A stretch of 64,000 bases of DNA. It comes from Allorhizobium borbori (GTDB lineage: Bacteria > Pseudomonadota > Alphaproteobacteria > Rhizobiales > Rhizobiaceae). The position numbers and the translations under genes were made by a program. Within the stretch, counting starts at the first letter, position 1, and each line of letters begins with the position of its first letter. Where the stretch lies: contig NZ_JACIDU010000013.1 of assembly GCF_014196535.1 (NCBI RefSeq), forward strand, positions 62,001 through 126,000, given 5' to 3'. Positions 1 to 9,145 of this stretch are shown here, one piece after another. The notes below the pieces were generated by a model. That model saw only the letters and a list, made by a program, of their open reading frames with translations. It was not told where the DNA came from and ran no database searches.

Positions 1-666
1 AAGCTCCTCATCGCCCAGATGAAGAACCAGGATCCCACCGACCCGATGGATGCGTCCGAGCAGCTTTCGCAGCTTGCGACCTTCTCGCAGGTGGAGCAGT
101 CGATCAAGGCGAACTCGCACCTTGAGGATCTGATTTCGCAGACCGCGATGAACAGCGCCGCCGCCTATATCGGCAAGACGGTGACGAGCCTCGATGGCGC
201 GACCTCCGGCGTGGTGGCATCCGTGAAGGTGACCTCCGACGGCGTTATCGCAACGACCACGGACGGTAAGAAGATCACGCTGGGTGAAGGCGTCACCATT
301 CGTGATACGGCGGCCGCGGCCCCGACGGATGTGAGCAATATTCTTGGCCAGACCCTGACTGACACGGATGGCAACTCCATCGGTAAGGTCGCGGGTGTGA
401 CGCTCACCGACGAAGGCGCATTCGCTACGACGGCTGAAGGCAAGTTTGTTGATCTCGGAGCGGAAGTGACGATCAAGAGCACCATCAGTACGACGGGCTA
501 CGATGGCACCTACTTCCTCGGCAAGACGTTGACCAGCGCTGACGGAACGGTCTCGGGCAAGATCACGGCTGTGACGGCGACGGCTTCCGGCGTGTACGGT
601 CTGACGGCCAAAGGCGAGGGAATTCTCATTGAGAAAGGTGTCACGTTAGGCGATGCTACCTCCTGA
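1..666 (+). CDS. flgD: Flagellar hook assembly scaffold FlgD (5' end cut by window)
   Basis: FlgD caps the growing hook and allows polymerisation of FlgE subunits outside the cell. The reading frame is open from base 1 (K-L-L-I-A-Q-M-K-N-Q), so the true start lies upstream of the window. The N-terminal motif QDPTDPMDASEQLSQLATFS is the conserved FlgD signature. What follows is unusual: three tandem modules, each opening (I/L)GKTxTSxDG-like and ending in GVT(I/L), begin exactly 58 residues (174 bp) apart at about bases 169, 343 and 517. It is the first visible gene of a flagellar operon, with fliQ 29 bases downstream. The family assignment is secure; the function of the repeats is unknown. Confidence 0.93.
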   Translation, partial: KLLIAQMKNQDPTDPMDASEQLSQLATFSQVEQSIKANSHLEDLISQTAMNSAAAYIGKTVTSLDGATSGVVASVKVTSDGVIATTTDGKKITLGEGVTIRDTAAAAPTDVSNILGQTLTDTDGNSIGKVAGVTLTDEGAFATTAEGKFVDLGAEVTIKSTISTTGYDGTYFLGKTLTSADGTVSGKITAVTATASGVYGLTAKGEGILIEKGVTLGDATS

Positions 667-695
667 TCAATCGCTGATTCGGAAGTAGCCCAGCC

Positions 696-962
696 ATGAA
701 CGAAGCCGACGCTCTCGATATCGTCCAGGCGGCCGTTTGGACCATTCTGGTCGCATCCGGTCCGGCGGTCATGGCCGCCATGGTGGTGGGCGTCTTCATC
801 GCCTTCCTTCAGGCGCTCACCCAGATTCAGGAAATGACGCTGACCTTCGTTCCGAAGATCATCGCCGTCATGCTGGCGCTTGGAATTTCGGCCCCTCTCA
901 TCGGCGGGCAGATTTCCATTTTTACCAATATGGTCTTTTCCCGAATCCAGTCGGGTTTCTGA
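696..962 (+). CDS. fliQ: Flagellar export apparatus protein FliQ
   Basis: FliQ is a small inner-membrane component of the flagellar type III export gate, assembling with FliP and FliR into the helical export channel. The product is 88 residues, the normal family length, with two hydrophobic helices (about 15-40 and 50-75) and the conserved ALTQIQEMTLTFVPKI loop. It lies between flgD and flhA, the usual rhizobial order, and is followed at once by a strong hairpin terminator. The ribosome binding site is weak, which suggests translation is partly linked to flgD. Confidence 0.96.
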   Translation: MNEADALDIVQAAVWTILVASGPAVMAAMVVGVFIAFLQALTQIQEMTLTFVPKIIAVMLALGISAPLIGGQISIFTNMVFSRIQSGF

Positions 963-992
963 AAAACCGCCGGCTTCCTGCCGGCGGTTTTC
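962..992 (+). terminator. Intrinsic terminator or attenuator between fliQ and flhA
   Basis: A perfect 10-bp inverted repeat (AACCGCCGGC / GCCGGCGGTT, 965-974 and 980-989) with a 5-base loop is followed by a short T tract. It starts at the fliQ stop codon. flhA begins about 95 bases later, so transcription may partly stop here and flhA may also have its own promoter. Confidence 0.75.
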
Positions 993-1086
993 GCATTCGA
1001 CCATCCTCGCACAAGTTTGAACCTTTAGCCCTGTTGTCGAATGGCGTGGAATGCGCCGTGGACGCTCATGAAGAGACGGGGAAAAA

Positions 1087-3174
1087 ATGGCGCAGACTGA
1101 CGCGATTTCCATACCGAAAGCCGCTCCCAGCGGTCGGGACCTAGGCTTCGCAGCCGGCATCGTTCTTATTCTTTGCATCCTCTTCCTGCCCATACCGGTC
1201 TTCATGATCGACATGGGGCTGGCATTCTCGATCGCCTTCTCGGTGCTGATCCTGATGGTCTCCCTGTGGATCCAGAAACCTCTGGATTTCTCGTCCTTCC
1301 CGACGGTTCTGCTGATCGCGACCATGATGCGTCTCGCGCTCAACATCGCGACGACCCGTGTCATTCTGACCCATGGCAACGAGGGACACGATGCCGCGGG
1401 TGGCGTGATCGCCGGCTTTGCATCGCTGGTCATGTCCGGCGATTTCATGATCGGTCTGATCGTCTTCCTCATCCTGATCGTGGTGAACTTCATCGTCATC
1501 ACCAAGGGTGCGACGCGTATCGCAGAAGTCGGTGCGCGCTTCACCCTCGATGCCATCCCCGGCAAGCAGATGTCGATCGACGCCGACCTGTCCGCCGGCA
1601 TCATCGATGACAAGGAAGCCCAGGCCCGCCGTCGGGAACTGGAAGAGGAAAGCTCCTTCTTCGGTGCGATGGACGGTGCCTCCAAGTTCGTGCGCGGCGA
1701 TGCCGTCGCCGGTCTCATCATCACCACCATCAACATCATCGGCGGTATCCTGATCGGCGTTTTCCGCCATGGCATGGAAGTCGGCCAGGCTGCGGACGTT
1801 TTCGTCAAGCTCTCGGTTGGCGATGGTATCGTCTCGCAGGTTCCCGCTCTCATCGTGTCGCTCGCAGCCGGCCTGCTCGTCTCGCGTGGCGGCACCAAGG
1901 GTTCGACGGACCAGGCCGTTGTTGGGCAGCTCTCCGGTTATCCGCGCGCCCTCTCGGTCGCGGCTGGCCTGATGGTGGTTCTGGCGTTGGTTCCCGGCTT
2001 GCCCTTCGTGCCCTTCACCATGCTCGGTGCCATCATGGCTTTCGGCGCATGGTTCATTCCCCGTCAGATCGAGAGTGAAAATCGTCTGCTGCGCGAAAGC
2101 GAGGAAAAGAAGGTCGTCCAGAACAAGGAAGCCGAGAAGGATTCGGTCAAGAGTGTGCTCCGTTCGACGGAAATCGAACTGGCGCTTGGCAAGCAGGTGT
2201 CGACCCGTCTTCTTGGCGCGCATCAGGAACTCGCCTTCCGCGTCGGCAAGATGCGCAAGAAGTTCGCCGCGCAATACGGTTTCGTGGTGCCCGAAATCAA
2301 GGTCACCGACGACATCGCCATTCCCGACAAATCCTATCAGATCCGCATTCACGGCACGACGGTCGCCTCCAACCTGCTGCGTGTCGGCGAAGTGCTGGTC
2401 GTGACCGGTTCGGGTCGCAAGCCGTCGGTTCCGGGCGATGAGATCCGCGAACCCGCTTTCGGCATGCCGGCGGTGTCGGTCATGGAAAACTTCGTGGAAG
2501 ATCTCAAGCGCGAAGGCTTCCATCCCATCGACAACGTTTCGGTGGTACTGACCCATGTCAGCGAGGTCATCCGCAACAACCTGCCGCAGCTTCTGTCCTA
2601 CAAGGACGTGAAGATCCTCATCGATCGCCTCGATCCGGAATACAAGAAGCTGGCCGACGAGATCTGCACCTCGCATATGTCCTATTCAGGCCTGCAGGCG
2701 GTGCTGAAGCTCTTGCTGGCGGAGCGTGTGTCGATCCGCAACCTGCATCTCATTCTCGAAGCGGTGGCCGAACTGGCGCCGCACGTTCGCAAGACCGAAC
2801 AGATCGTCGAGCATGTCCGCGTACGCATGGCCCAGCAGCTTTGCGGCGATCTGGCCGACAACGGTACGCTCCGGGTTCTGCGTCTCGGTTCCAAGTGGGA
2901 CCTCGTCTTCCATCAGGCCCTCAAGCGCGATGCCAAGGGCGAGGTCGTGGAATTCGATATCGATCCGCGTCAGCTCGAGGAGTTTTCGGAACAGGCAAGC
3001 AAGGTTATCCGTGAATTCATGGATCGCGGCCTGCCATTTGTGCTTGTCACGTCGCCCGAAACGCGCTCCTATGTCCGCATGATCGTTGAACGGTTGTTCG
3101 CCACGCTTCCGGTGCTCTCGCATGTGGAACTCGCGAAGGGGATCGACATCAAGATACTTGGATCGATTTCATGA
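1087..3174 (+). CDS. flhA: Flagellar biosynthesis protein FlhA
   Basis: FlhA is the large export-gate protein: an N-terminal multi-spanning membrane domain and a C-terminal cytoplasmic ring domain that docks chaperone-substrate complexes. The 695-residue product has the expected length. Eight or so hydrophobic segments fill about residues 20-320, and the FHIPEP signature region is visible ([20 protein letters not shown], about residues 139-158). The soluble domain follows from about 350. The start has a good GGGG ribosome site six bases upstream. The stop overlaps the fliR start as ATGA, so the two are translationally coupled. Confidence 0.97.
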   Translation: MAQTDAISIPKAAPSGRDLGFAAGIVLILCILFLPIPVFMIDMGLAFSIAFSVLILMVSLWIQKPLDFSSFPTVLLIATMMRLALNIATTRVILTHGNEGHDAAGGVIAGFASLVMSGDFMIGLIVFLILIVVNFIVITKGATRIAEVGARFTLDAIPGKQMSIDADLSAGIIDDKEAQARRRELEEESSFFGAMDGASKFVRGDAVAGLIITTINIIGGILIGVFRHGMEVGQAADVFVKLSVGDGIVSQVPALIVSLAAGLLVSRGGTKGSTDQAVVGQLSGYPRALSVAAGLMVVLALVPGLPFVPFTMLGAIMAFGAWFIPRQIESENRLLRESEEKKVVQNKEAEKDSVKSVLRSTEIELALGKQVSTRLLGAHQELAFRVGKMRKKFAAQYGFVVPEIKVTDDIAIPDKSYQIRIHGTTVASNLLRVGEVLVVTGSGRKPSVPGDEIREPAFGMPAVSVMENFVEDLKREGFHPIDNVSVVLTHVSEVIRNNLPQLLSYKDVKILIDRLDPEYKKLADEICTSHMSYSGLQAVLKLLLAERVSIRNLHLILEAVAELAPHVRKTEQIVEHVRVRMAQQLCGDLADNGTLRVLRLGSKWDLVFHQALKRDAKGEVVEFDIDPRQLEEFSEQASKVIREFMDRGLPFVLVTSPETRSYVRMIVERLFATLPVLSHVELAKGIDIKILGSIS

Positions 3175-3926
3175 TAACAGACCCGCAGGGATCGGTACTG
3201 GCGCTCTTTCTTCTCTTCTGCCGCATCGGTTCCTGCTTCATGACGCTGCCGGGCCTGTCCTCGGCGCGCGTCAGTCCGACGGTTCGCCTGTTCGTGTCGC
3301 TGGCCGTAACGCTTTCCATGCTGCCGCTGATGTGGGACACGGTCTATCCGCGCGTCACCTCTGCCGATCCCGGCGCCATGGTGGTGCTGATTTTCTCGGA
3401 AAGTCTGATCGGCATCATGTTCGGGCTGATTGCCCGTCTTTATGTGGTCGGTCTGCAGTTTGCCGGCGCGATCATCGGGTCGTCCATGCAGATGACCATG
3501 CCGGGCGGTGTCGACATTCTGGAAGACACATCGGAAAGCGCGCTGACGTCCTTCATCACCTTTTCGGGCCTGATGGTGCTTCTTCTTCTGGATTTCCATC
3601 AGGTCGTCATCAAGGCGCTGGTCGATTCCTATGACGCCATGCCGCTCGGCCATTTCGTCACCGGTCAAAAGCTGCTGATCACTCTGACCGATACGCTCTC
3701 CCAGATCTTCATGGTGATGCTGCGCCTTGCCAGTCCCTTCGTGATCTTCAGCATCATGTTCAACTTCGCGGTGGGTCTCGTCAGCAAGCTGGCGCCGGCC
3801 ATTCCGATCTACTTCATTGCAACGCCATTCTCGCTGATGGCGGGTATTTTCCTCATGTATCTGGCCGTTGCGGCGATGCTTCGCCTTTATGCCGATGGCT
3901 TCGGGCCAATCTTCATCGGACATTAG
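3171..3926 (+). CDS. fliR: Flagellar export apparatus protein FliR
   Basis: FliR is an inner-membrane component of the export gate and forms the channel with FliP and FliQ. The product is 251 residues with about six hydrophobic segments; the conserved region ending [18 protein letters not shown] is typical of the family. Its ATG overlaps the flhA stop by four bases. It is followed 15 bases later by a small coiled-coil gene, so the operon continues. Confidence 0.96.
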   Translation: MITDPQGSVLALFLLFCRIGSCFMTLPGLSSARVSPTVRLFVSLAVTLSMLPLMWDTVYPRVTSADPGAMVVLIFSESLIGIMFGLIARLYVVGLQFAGAIIGSSMQMTMPGGVDILEDTSESALTSFITFSGLMVLLLLDFHQVVIKALVDSYDAMPLGHFVTGQKLLITLTDTLSQIFMVMLRLASPFVIFSIMFNFAVGLVSKLAPAIPIYFIATPFSLMAGIFLMYLAVAAMLRLYADGFGPIFIGH

Positions 3927-3941
3927 ACAAGGGAGCATCGC

Positions 3942-4361
3942 ATGGCGAAGGACAGGAAATCCGACAAGTTGAAGCGCCTTGTCTCGGTGCAGCGCCATCT
4001 CGAAAAGGTTGCGGAAACCGAACTGGCCTCCACCGTGCGCCAGCGCCAGGAAGTCGGAAACTCCATGGGCGTGGTGATGGATGCGATCAGTTCGCTGAAT
4101 GAGCTGCACCGCCCCTTCGCGCGCAATTACGCGGAACGATTCTCGCGGCTCATGTTCCGCGACCAGCAATTGAGCAATCTTCAGCGGACGCACGAGGCGC
4201 AGATGCTCAAGGAACGCACCAAGGGCGATCGTCTGGAAGATCGCATGAAGGAAGCCCGCGGCCTGGAGGAGCGGGCCGAAGAGGATGAAGCGGTCTATGA
4301 CCTGCTTGACATGACGATGGCGAATACAACGCCAGCCTCCAGCAAGGTTCGCACTTCATAG
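3942..4361 (+). CDS. Small coiled-coil flagellar protein, FliJ-like candidate
   Basis: The 139-residue product is highly charged and predicted to be almost wholly alpha-helical, with Lys/Arg/Glu/Gln-rich heptad stretches (about residues 8-40 and 60-115) and no membrane segment or signal peptide. That composition and size resemble FliJ, the coiled-coil stalk of the flagellar export ATPase and an escort for chaperones. A GGGAG ribosome site precedes the ATG. It sits directly behind fliR in the same direction, which supports a flagellar job. The FliJ identity is inferred from form and position, not from a diagnostic motif; another export chaperone is possible. Confidence 0.6.
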   Translation: MAKDRKSDKLKRLVSVQRHLEKVAETELASTVRQRQEVGNSMGVVMDAISSLNELHRPFARNYAERFSRLMFRDQQLSNLQRTHEAQMLKERTKGDRLEDRMKEARGLEERAEEDEAVYDLLDMTMANTTPASSKVRTS

Positions 4362-4481
4362 TCCTCCCATAACCTGCATGACCGGGCGAATGCCCTGCGG
4401 GATCGATAATAATCTGACTGTAAACATGACCCCGGCGCACCGTTCGGTTAGCCGAACCATGTCCCATGCAAGGAAAACGAG

Positions 4482-5048
4482 ATGGCGATTTCTCCTCCGA
4501 GCGACCTCGTGCTTGATGTAGTCAAGGCGGCGGAACCGAGCGATATCCAGGCGGCGCGCGAGAAGCTGAGAACCCGTGCGGCGGGCACGGAAGCAACGCA
4601 GCTTGCCGCGCTGGGAACGGGTTTTGCGCAGGCTGTCGGCAGCTTCGACGGTCCGGCAACGAAGGCGGGTCTCGGCAATATCCAGCATGCCACGGTCAAG
4701 GGCATGGCAATTCCGGAAACCTACAAGAAATTCGAGGCCTCGGTTCTGAACACCTTCATTCAGAACATGCTGCCGGCCGAGAGCGAGGAAGTCTACGGCA
4801 AGGGATCCGCCGGTGACTTCTGGAAGAGCATGATGGCCGAACAGATGGCCAATGCCGTATCCGAGCGCGGCGGCATCGGCATTGCCGAGCAGCTTTTCAA
4901 TCAGCAGATTGAAAAGACACGGGCAGGCACGCCCAACGCCAAGACAGATGAGAACGATCGCAAGATGGTGCAGGGCACCATCATGGACTTCCAGCGTCGC
5001 ACGCTCGGCGTCAGTGAAGATTTCAAATCCGCTGCTGAAAACACTTGA
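4482..5048 (+). CDS. Rod-binding protein (FlgJ N-terminal domain type)
   Basis: A 188-residue protein carrying a rod-binding domain like the N-terminal half of enterobacterial FlgJ, at about residues 80-135 (FEASVLNTFIQNMLP through MMAEQMANAVSERGGIG). It lacks the C-terminal peptidoglycan hydrolase domain of gammaproteobacterial FlgJ, as is usual in alphaproteobacteria, where a separate lytic transglycosylase does that job. It would act in the periplasm during rod assembly. An AGGA ribosome site precedes the start. A 6-bp hairpin (GTTCGG / CCGAAC, near 4442-4457) lies just upstream. Confidence 0.8.
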   Translation: MAISPPSDLVLDVVKAAEPSDIQAAREKLRTRAAGTEATQLAALGTGFAQAVGSFDGPATKAGLGNIQHATVKGMAIPETYKKFEASVLNTFIQNMLPAESEEVYGKGSAGDFWKSMMAEQMANAVSERGGIGIAEQLFNQQIEKTRAGTPNAKTDENDRKMVQGTIMDFQRRTLGVSEDFKSAAENT

Positions 5049-5157
5049 GGATACCGGACACGGTATCGCGGCAGGGTCGTGCGGCCCTGTGCACAGGATC
5101 GGATAAGCGCGGCGCATGACGGGCGCGTCGCTGAAAATGCAGAAAAGGGCAGAACAT

Positions 5158-5523
5158 ATGGAAATCGTATCCGGTGATTATCGCATCAAAACCGTTCTCG
5201 GTCGACTTGAAGCGATAGTCGACAACGAGAACCAGCGCATCGGCAAGGACCCCGAGTTCGATCTCAAGGTTTCCAACGCGCACAAGAGCCGTTGCCTCTA
5301 CGAACTGACGATGCTGTTCCGCGACACCGACCCGCAGGAACTGGCCAATACCTACATCGAACAGATGCATGGTCTCAAAAGCAAGCTTGCGCTCAACGCG
5401 CGGCGTGTCGAAGCCCATCTTCATGCCGTCCGCGCGGTTGCCGACCTCCTGAAAAACGCTGAACAGTCTGCCGATGGCGACGGCACCTACTCTCAGGAAC
5501 AGTTCCGTTATAGCGAGATGTGA
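5158..5523 (+). CDS. FlgN-like flagellar chaperone candidate
   Basis: A 121-residue, mostly helical, charged protein without membrane segments. I chose the ATG at 5158 because AAAAGGG lies about nine bases upstream; an in-frame start at 5116 has no ribosome site. The size, helical make-up and position between the rod-binding gene and a membrane protein fit FlgN, the chaperone of the hook-associated proteins FlgK and FlgL, but no diagnostic motif is evident. The stop overlaps the next start as TGATG, so expression is coupled. Confidence 0.55.
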   Translation: MEIVSGDYRIKTVLGRLEAIVDNENQRIGKDPEFDLKVSNAHKSRCLYELTMLFRDTDPQELANTYIEQMHGLKSKLALNARRVEAHLHAVRAVADLLKNAEQSADGDGTYSQEQFRYSEM

Positions 5524-6056
5524 TGCTGAAGCTCATTCTGACCGGCCTTTGGGTCTGCATCGTGACGCTGGGAGCCGTCTGGTTCTCGATCAGCCGGGCA
5601 ACCGCGCCGGCGGAACACGCGGATGCCACGCCAAAGGTTGAGACCGAACTGTTGAAGGGCGAGTCGATCTCCATTCCGATGATCGCCGATGGTGCCGTGC
5701 AGGGGTACTTCATCGGGCGCGTTTCCTTCATCGTGGACAAGGTCAAGATCAAGGACAGCAAGATGCCGATGACGGAACTGATGACGGATGAGCTTTTCAC
5801 GCTCCTCGTCGGCTCTCCGGTCGTCGATCTGAAGAATCCCGCAGGTTTCAGCCTCGCGAACTTCAAATCCAAGATCAAGGATGACCTGAACGCCCGGTTC
5901 GGTGGCGATGTCGTCTCAGACGTGCTGGTCGAGCAGCTCGATTATCTGTCGAAGGCCGATATCCGTGTCAATTCCGACGCGCAGAAGCCGGTGCGCAAGG
6001 GCGTGCAGATCACACCCGGCGAAGCCCTTCCGGAGAAGGCGCCCGCCGGCCATTGA
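5523..6056 (+). CDS. Membrane-anchored periplasmic protein of the flagellar operon, function unknown
   Basis: A 177-residue protein with one N-terminal hydrophobic segment (about residues 2-22) and a soluble remainder, so probably a periplasmic protein with a single anchor. The layout (short cytoplasmic end, one helix, about 150 periplasmic residues) is like FliL, the motor-associated protein, but I see no convincing FliL motif. The ATG at 5523 overlaps the preceding stop; a GTG at 5520 is an alternative. It is the last gene of the flagellar run and is followed by a 326-base gap. Confidence 0.55.
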   Translation: MLKLILTGLWVCIVTLGAVWFSISRATAPAEHADATPKVETELLKGESISIPMIADGAVQGYFIGRVSFIVDKVKIKDSKMPMTELMTDELFTLLVGSPVVDLKNPAGFSLANFKSKIKDDLNARFGGDVVSDVLVEQLDYLSKADIRVNSDAQKPVRKGVQITPGEALPEKAPAGH

Positions 6057-6382
6057 CGAAGGCGGATCGACCGGAACCGCGGTCCGGTCGATGGCTCAGT
6101 TTACCTGATTGGGAAGAGGCAGGACACAGGCGTCGCAGGGCGAACGCGTGGCCGAAGCTTTCCCTTTTGATCCGTCGCAAGACGGTTGCAGGCGCGTATC
6201 TCCCCGCCCGGAGTGCGCGTCTGCATCATTTTTCGACCGACCCGTCTCGCGGGAACCCCAAAATTGATAGTTAGGTTGTATTTTAGCAACTGGCTTAAGC
6301 CGGTTGTGACGGCATCGGCCTTACATCCTTTTCCAGTCTTCGTATAAGGTCGCCATGCGAGCGGCAGAAGCAGGGAGAGGGC
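6057..6382. other. Gap with an end-of-operon hairpin and the glycosyltransferase promoter region
   Basis: No gene is supported here. A 10-bp inverted repeat (ATCGACCGGA / TCCGGTCGAT, 6066-6075 and 6083-6092) lies just past the flagellar operon and could be a weak terminator, though it lacks a proper T tract. The stretch from about 6250 is more AT-rich and probably holds the promoter for the next gene; I could not identify a convincing -35/-10 pair. Confidence 0.45.
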
Positions 6383-7267
6383 ATGAACGTCGCGGTCAAC
6401 AATGTCGCGGTCAATTTCGGGATTCTGGCGTCGAAGCGAACGATCCTGGATGTGCCGGTTTGCGATCTCGATTGGGATAGTGCACTGGCCTTCTCCAACG
6501 ATCTGGTCAATCTGCCGAACGGTCAGACGATCATCGCCTTTCTCAACGCCCACAATGCGAACCTGATGTTGAAGTTCGAGGATTATCACGAGTTGCTGCA
6601 AAGCCAGCTCGTGTTTCCGGACGGGTTCGGCGTCGATATTGCTTCGACGGTGCTGCATGGCGAGGCGTTTCCGGCGAACCTCAACGGCACGGATTTCATT
6701 CCGGCTCTGATGACCTATATGAAGGACGGCAAACGGATCGGCCTTATCGGCGCGAAGCGCAATATTCTTGATGCCGCGCGCGAGGAATTCCAGCGCCGCT
6801 GTCCGTGGCATACGTTTATCGCCATCAGCGATGGCTATCTCGATGATGAAAAGAGCAAACGGGTCGTTGACGAGATCGAGGCGCTCAAACTCGACGTTCT
6901 GATCGTGTGCATGGGTACGCCGCGTCAGGAGCGCTGGGTGGCGCAGTATATTCGCCCGGGGCACGCGCGTCTTGTCATGACTGGCGGCGCTCTGTTCGAT
7001 TTTATCTCGGGAACGGTTCCGCGCGCCTCTGAAATGCTGCGCCGCCTGCGGCTGGAATGGGCTTTCCGCTTCTGGAACGAGCCGCGTCGCCTGGCTGGTC
7101 GCTATCTCGTCGGCATTCCGCAGTTCTTCTTCAACCTCATGCGCTTCCGCCTCAACAGGCGGGCGCTGCCGGCCTATCTGGAGCGACGAGTGGCGGTGGA
7201 AACGCGCAACGGATCGCAGGTTGGCCAGTTGCATACGGCCCCGACGCGAACGACGGTGACCCGTTAA
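6383..7267 (+). CDS. WecG/TagA/CpsF family glycosyltransferase
   Basis: Enzymes of this family (GT26) add a sugar such as N-acetylmannosamine or its uronate to a lipid-linked intermediate in surface polysaccharide synthesis. The product is 294 residues. Family marks include LNAHNANL (about residues 54-61), FPDGFGVDIAS (about 80-90), LNGTDFIPAL and the C-terminal CMGTPRQERWVAQYI and GALFDFISGTVPRAS blocks. The strong GGGAGAGGG ribosome site fixes the start. It is followed by a chain-length-type protein, so the pair probably serves an exopolysaccharide or adhesin. The exact sugar cannot be told from sequence. Confidence 0.88.
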   Translation: MNVAVNNVAVNFGILASKRTILDVPVCDLDWDSALAFSNDLVNLPNGQTIIAFLNAHNANLMLKFEDYHELLQSQLVFPDGFGVDIASTVLHGEAFPANLNGTDFIPALMTYMKDGKRIGLIGAKRNILDAAREEFQRRCPWHTFIAISDGYLDDEKSKRVVDEIEALKLDVLIVCMGTPRQERWVAQYIRPGHARLVMTGGALFDFISGTVPRASEMLRRLRLEWAFRFWNEPRRLAGRYLVGIPQFFFNLMRFRLNRRALPAYLERRVAVETRNGSQVGQLHTAPTRTTVTR

Positions 7268-7348
7268 CCAAATCTTTGCCGTAAAAATTTACTCTGGATT
7301 CATCATGACCGTCGGCTGTGTCCGGCGGCGAATCCAGGCGGTAGGGTT

Positions 7349-9064
7349 ATGCGGCATCCGGTGGACCAAGGCAGAATCGGCAGACACCCCGAAGAGGGGC
7401 GTTTATCGGCGCGTGCCCCGCGTGGTGCAGCGCGTCACTTCCAGCCGGCCAACACCGATGATGTGCGCTATCGTCCGGTGCGCGGACTTGCCTTTTCGCT
7501 GTTGTTTATTGGTGCAGCCATGCTGGGTGGCGCGGCCCTGCCGTTCGCGTTCGGCGAAATGTTTCCGCGTTCCTTCACGGCAACGGCCGTTCTCGGTTTG
7601 GAAAAGCATGAGGCCGTCAGCGCGATGGCGCAGCGCATGAAAGCGGGCGATACGCTCGAGCAGATCGTCCAGACGCTCGATCTGGCCCGCGAGCCCGCCT
7701 TGGTGGGGACGGCGCCCGGTCCGCTGGCCGTTGCCACCGATCTTCTGGCCGGCACGGAGCGTACGGCGGCCCGGCCCGCCATTGCCGTTCAACGCGCACT
7801 GGCCAGCACGCTGTCGCTCATGCCGGATAGCGCATCGGGGCAACTGTCGCTGGCCGTCACGACACCGGACGCCGTTCTTTCCGTGCGTATTGCCAATGCC
7901 TTCGCAACACATAGCATCGAACAAGCCGCCGCGCAGGCACTGGACGATTCCCTTGGATTGACCGCGGCCCGCAAGGCAGCCGAGGAGGCCGAACGGGCAT
8001 TGAGCGACTTCACGGCTTCGCACGGCAGTTCCGATATTGACGAGGCATCCGGTCGCGCGGCCGAGATTGCCGCCCGTGATGCTGATATCGCGACGAAAGA
8101 GGCCGCTCTTGCGACCCTGAAAAGCGACAGCGCCCGTGTTACCGGATTGAAGATCACCGATGCGGTTTCCAGCCTTGCTGAACTCGGCATCGATGCGCCT
8201 GTCTTCGACGACACCCGCCAGAAATACATCACCGCCAAACTCGAACTCGATCGCATGGCCGCCGAACTCGGGCCCCGCCATCCGCGCCTGCTGGCTGCCC
8301 GCAGCGCCGCCGAAGACGCCCGTAACCGGTTACAGGATGCATTGCGCAAGCTGGATACGGCTTACAAGGACAAGGTGAAGGTCGCGACCCGGGCACTGGA
8401 CGAGGCCAAGACGGTCCGCGCCAGACTGGATACAGGCGTGACAAACGATCAGGGCGACCTCGAAACGCTGGCGAGCCTGAAGCACGAGGCCGAGCGCCTG
8501 CGCGCCGACTATCTCGACAAGATGGATATCAGCACCGCGGCGCCTCGCCCACCCGCGCCGGCGCACCTCATTGCGCCTGCGCGGTTGGAGGCGGTCATTG
8601 CCAACGGTGCGTCGCCGCTCTTCGTGTCCATTGCCGGTGCTGGCATCGGTCTCCTGCTCGCCTTCACCTGGCTCTACGTCGCCGGCCGTGCCCGTGTCGA
8701 TGAAGCCGATCCAGAAGACCATGAGTCCGAGGATGGTCTCTTCGCGGCGGAGCATCAGCTTGACCGATACCATCACCGTGAAGCGCCTGCTCGTCACCAC
8801 GATGTTGAAGAGCGTTATGCAGCCTATACGACTGGCGACGAAGATGACGACTGGCTGCCGCCGCCGGCCCACAATGATGATCAACCGCTGGCGGAGCGCC
8901 TGCGCGCCGTTCTGCGGCGGAGCGCCGAAATGGATCAGCGCGAGGCGATGCGGGCGTCGGGATCGGATCGTCAGGCCGAACTTGAGGAAATCCGCCTGCG
9001 TATGGCTTCGCTGCGCAGCCGTGTTGAAGCCTACAATGCGCGGCGCGCTTCGGGCCGCCACTAA
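7349..9064 (+). CDS. Wzz/GumC-like polysaccharide co-polymerase
   Basis: A 571-residue inner-membrane protein: a first membrane helix at about 46-66, a long periplasmic coiled coil (about 200-380) with the characteristic ELGPRHPRL motif, and a second helix at about 421-445. This is the layout of polysaccharide co-polymerases that set chain length. The C-terminal cytoplasmic tail (about 125 residues) is acidic and His-rich, then charged and helical. It has no Walker motifs, so the BY-kinase domain fused in some relatives is missing. It lies 81 bases after the glycosyltransferase and probably works with it. Confidence 0.8.
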   Translation: MRHPVDQGRIGRHPEEGRLSARAPRGAARHFQPANTDDVRYRPVRGLAFSLLFIGAAMLGGAALPFAFGEMFPRSFTATAVLGLEKHEAVSAMAQRMKAGDTLEQIVQTLDLAREPALVGTAPGPLAVATDLLAGTERTAARPAIAVQRALASTLSLMPDSASGQLSLAVTTPDAVLSVRIANAFATHSIEQAAAQALDDSLGLTAARKAAEEAERALSDFTASHGSSDIDEASGRAAEIAARDADIATKEAALATLKSDSARVTGLKITDAVSSLAELGIDAPVFDDTRQKYITAKLELDRMAAELGPRHPRLLAARSAAEDARNRLQDALRKLDTAYKDKVKVATRALDEAKTVRARLDTGVTNDQGDLETLASLKHEAERLRADYLDKMDISTAAPRPPAPAHLIAPARLEAVIANGASPLFVSIAGAGIGLLLAFTWLYVAGRARVDEADPEDHESEDGLFAAEHQLDRYHHREAPARHHDVEERYAAYTTGDEDDDWLPPPAHNDDQPLAERLRAVLRRSAEMDQREAMRASGSDRQAELEEIRLRMASLRSRVEAYNARRASGRH

Positions 9065-9145
9065 GACCTTGCATTTCGTGTCATTTGAGACCATAGGCGC
9101 TGCATAAGAGGGGTCCTGAAGCCCCAACCGCAGGAGAAAAAGCCC

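Noticed and set aside
510-2676. Minus-strand open frames opposite fliQ and flhA
   Set aside because: fliQ and flhA are unmistakable; the antisense products are charged, low-complexity shadows.
6277-6296. A possible CtrA-type site (TTAG...TTAA) before the glycosyltransferase gene
   Set aside because: The half-sites are eight bases apart, not the seven of the TTAA-N7-TTAA consensus, and the first half is imperfect.
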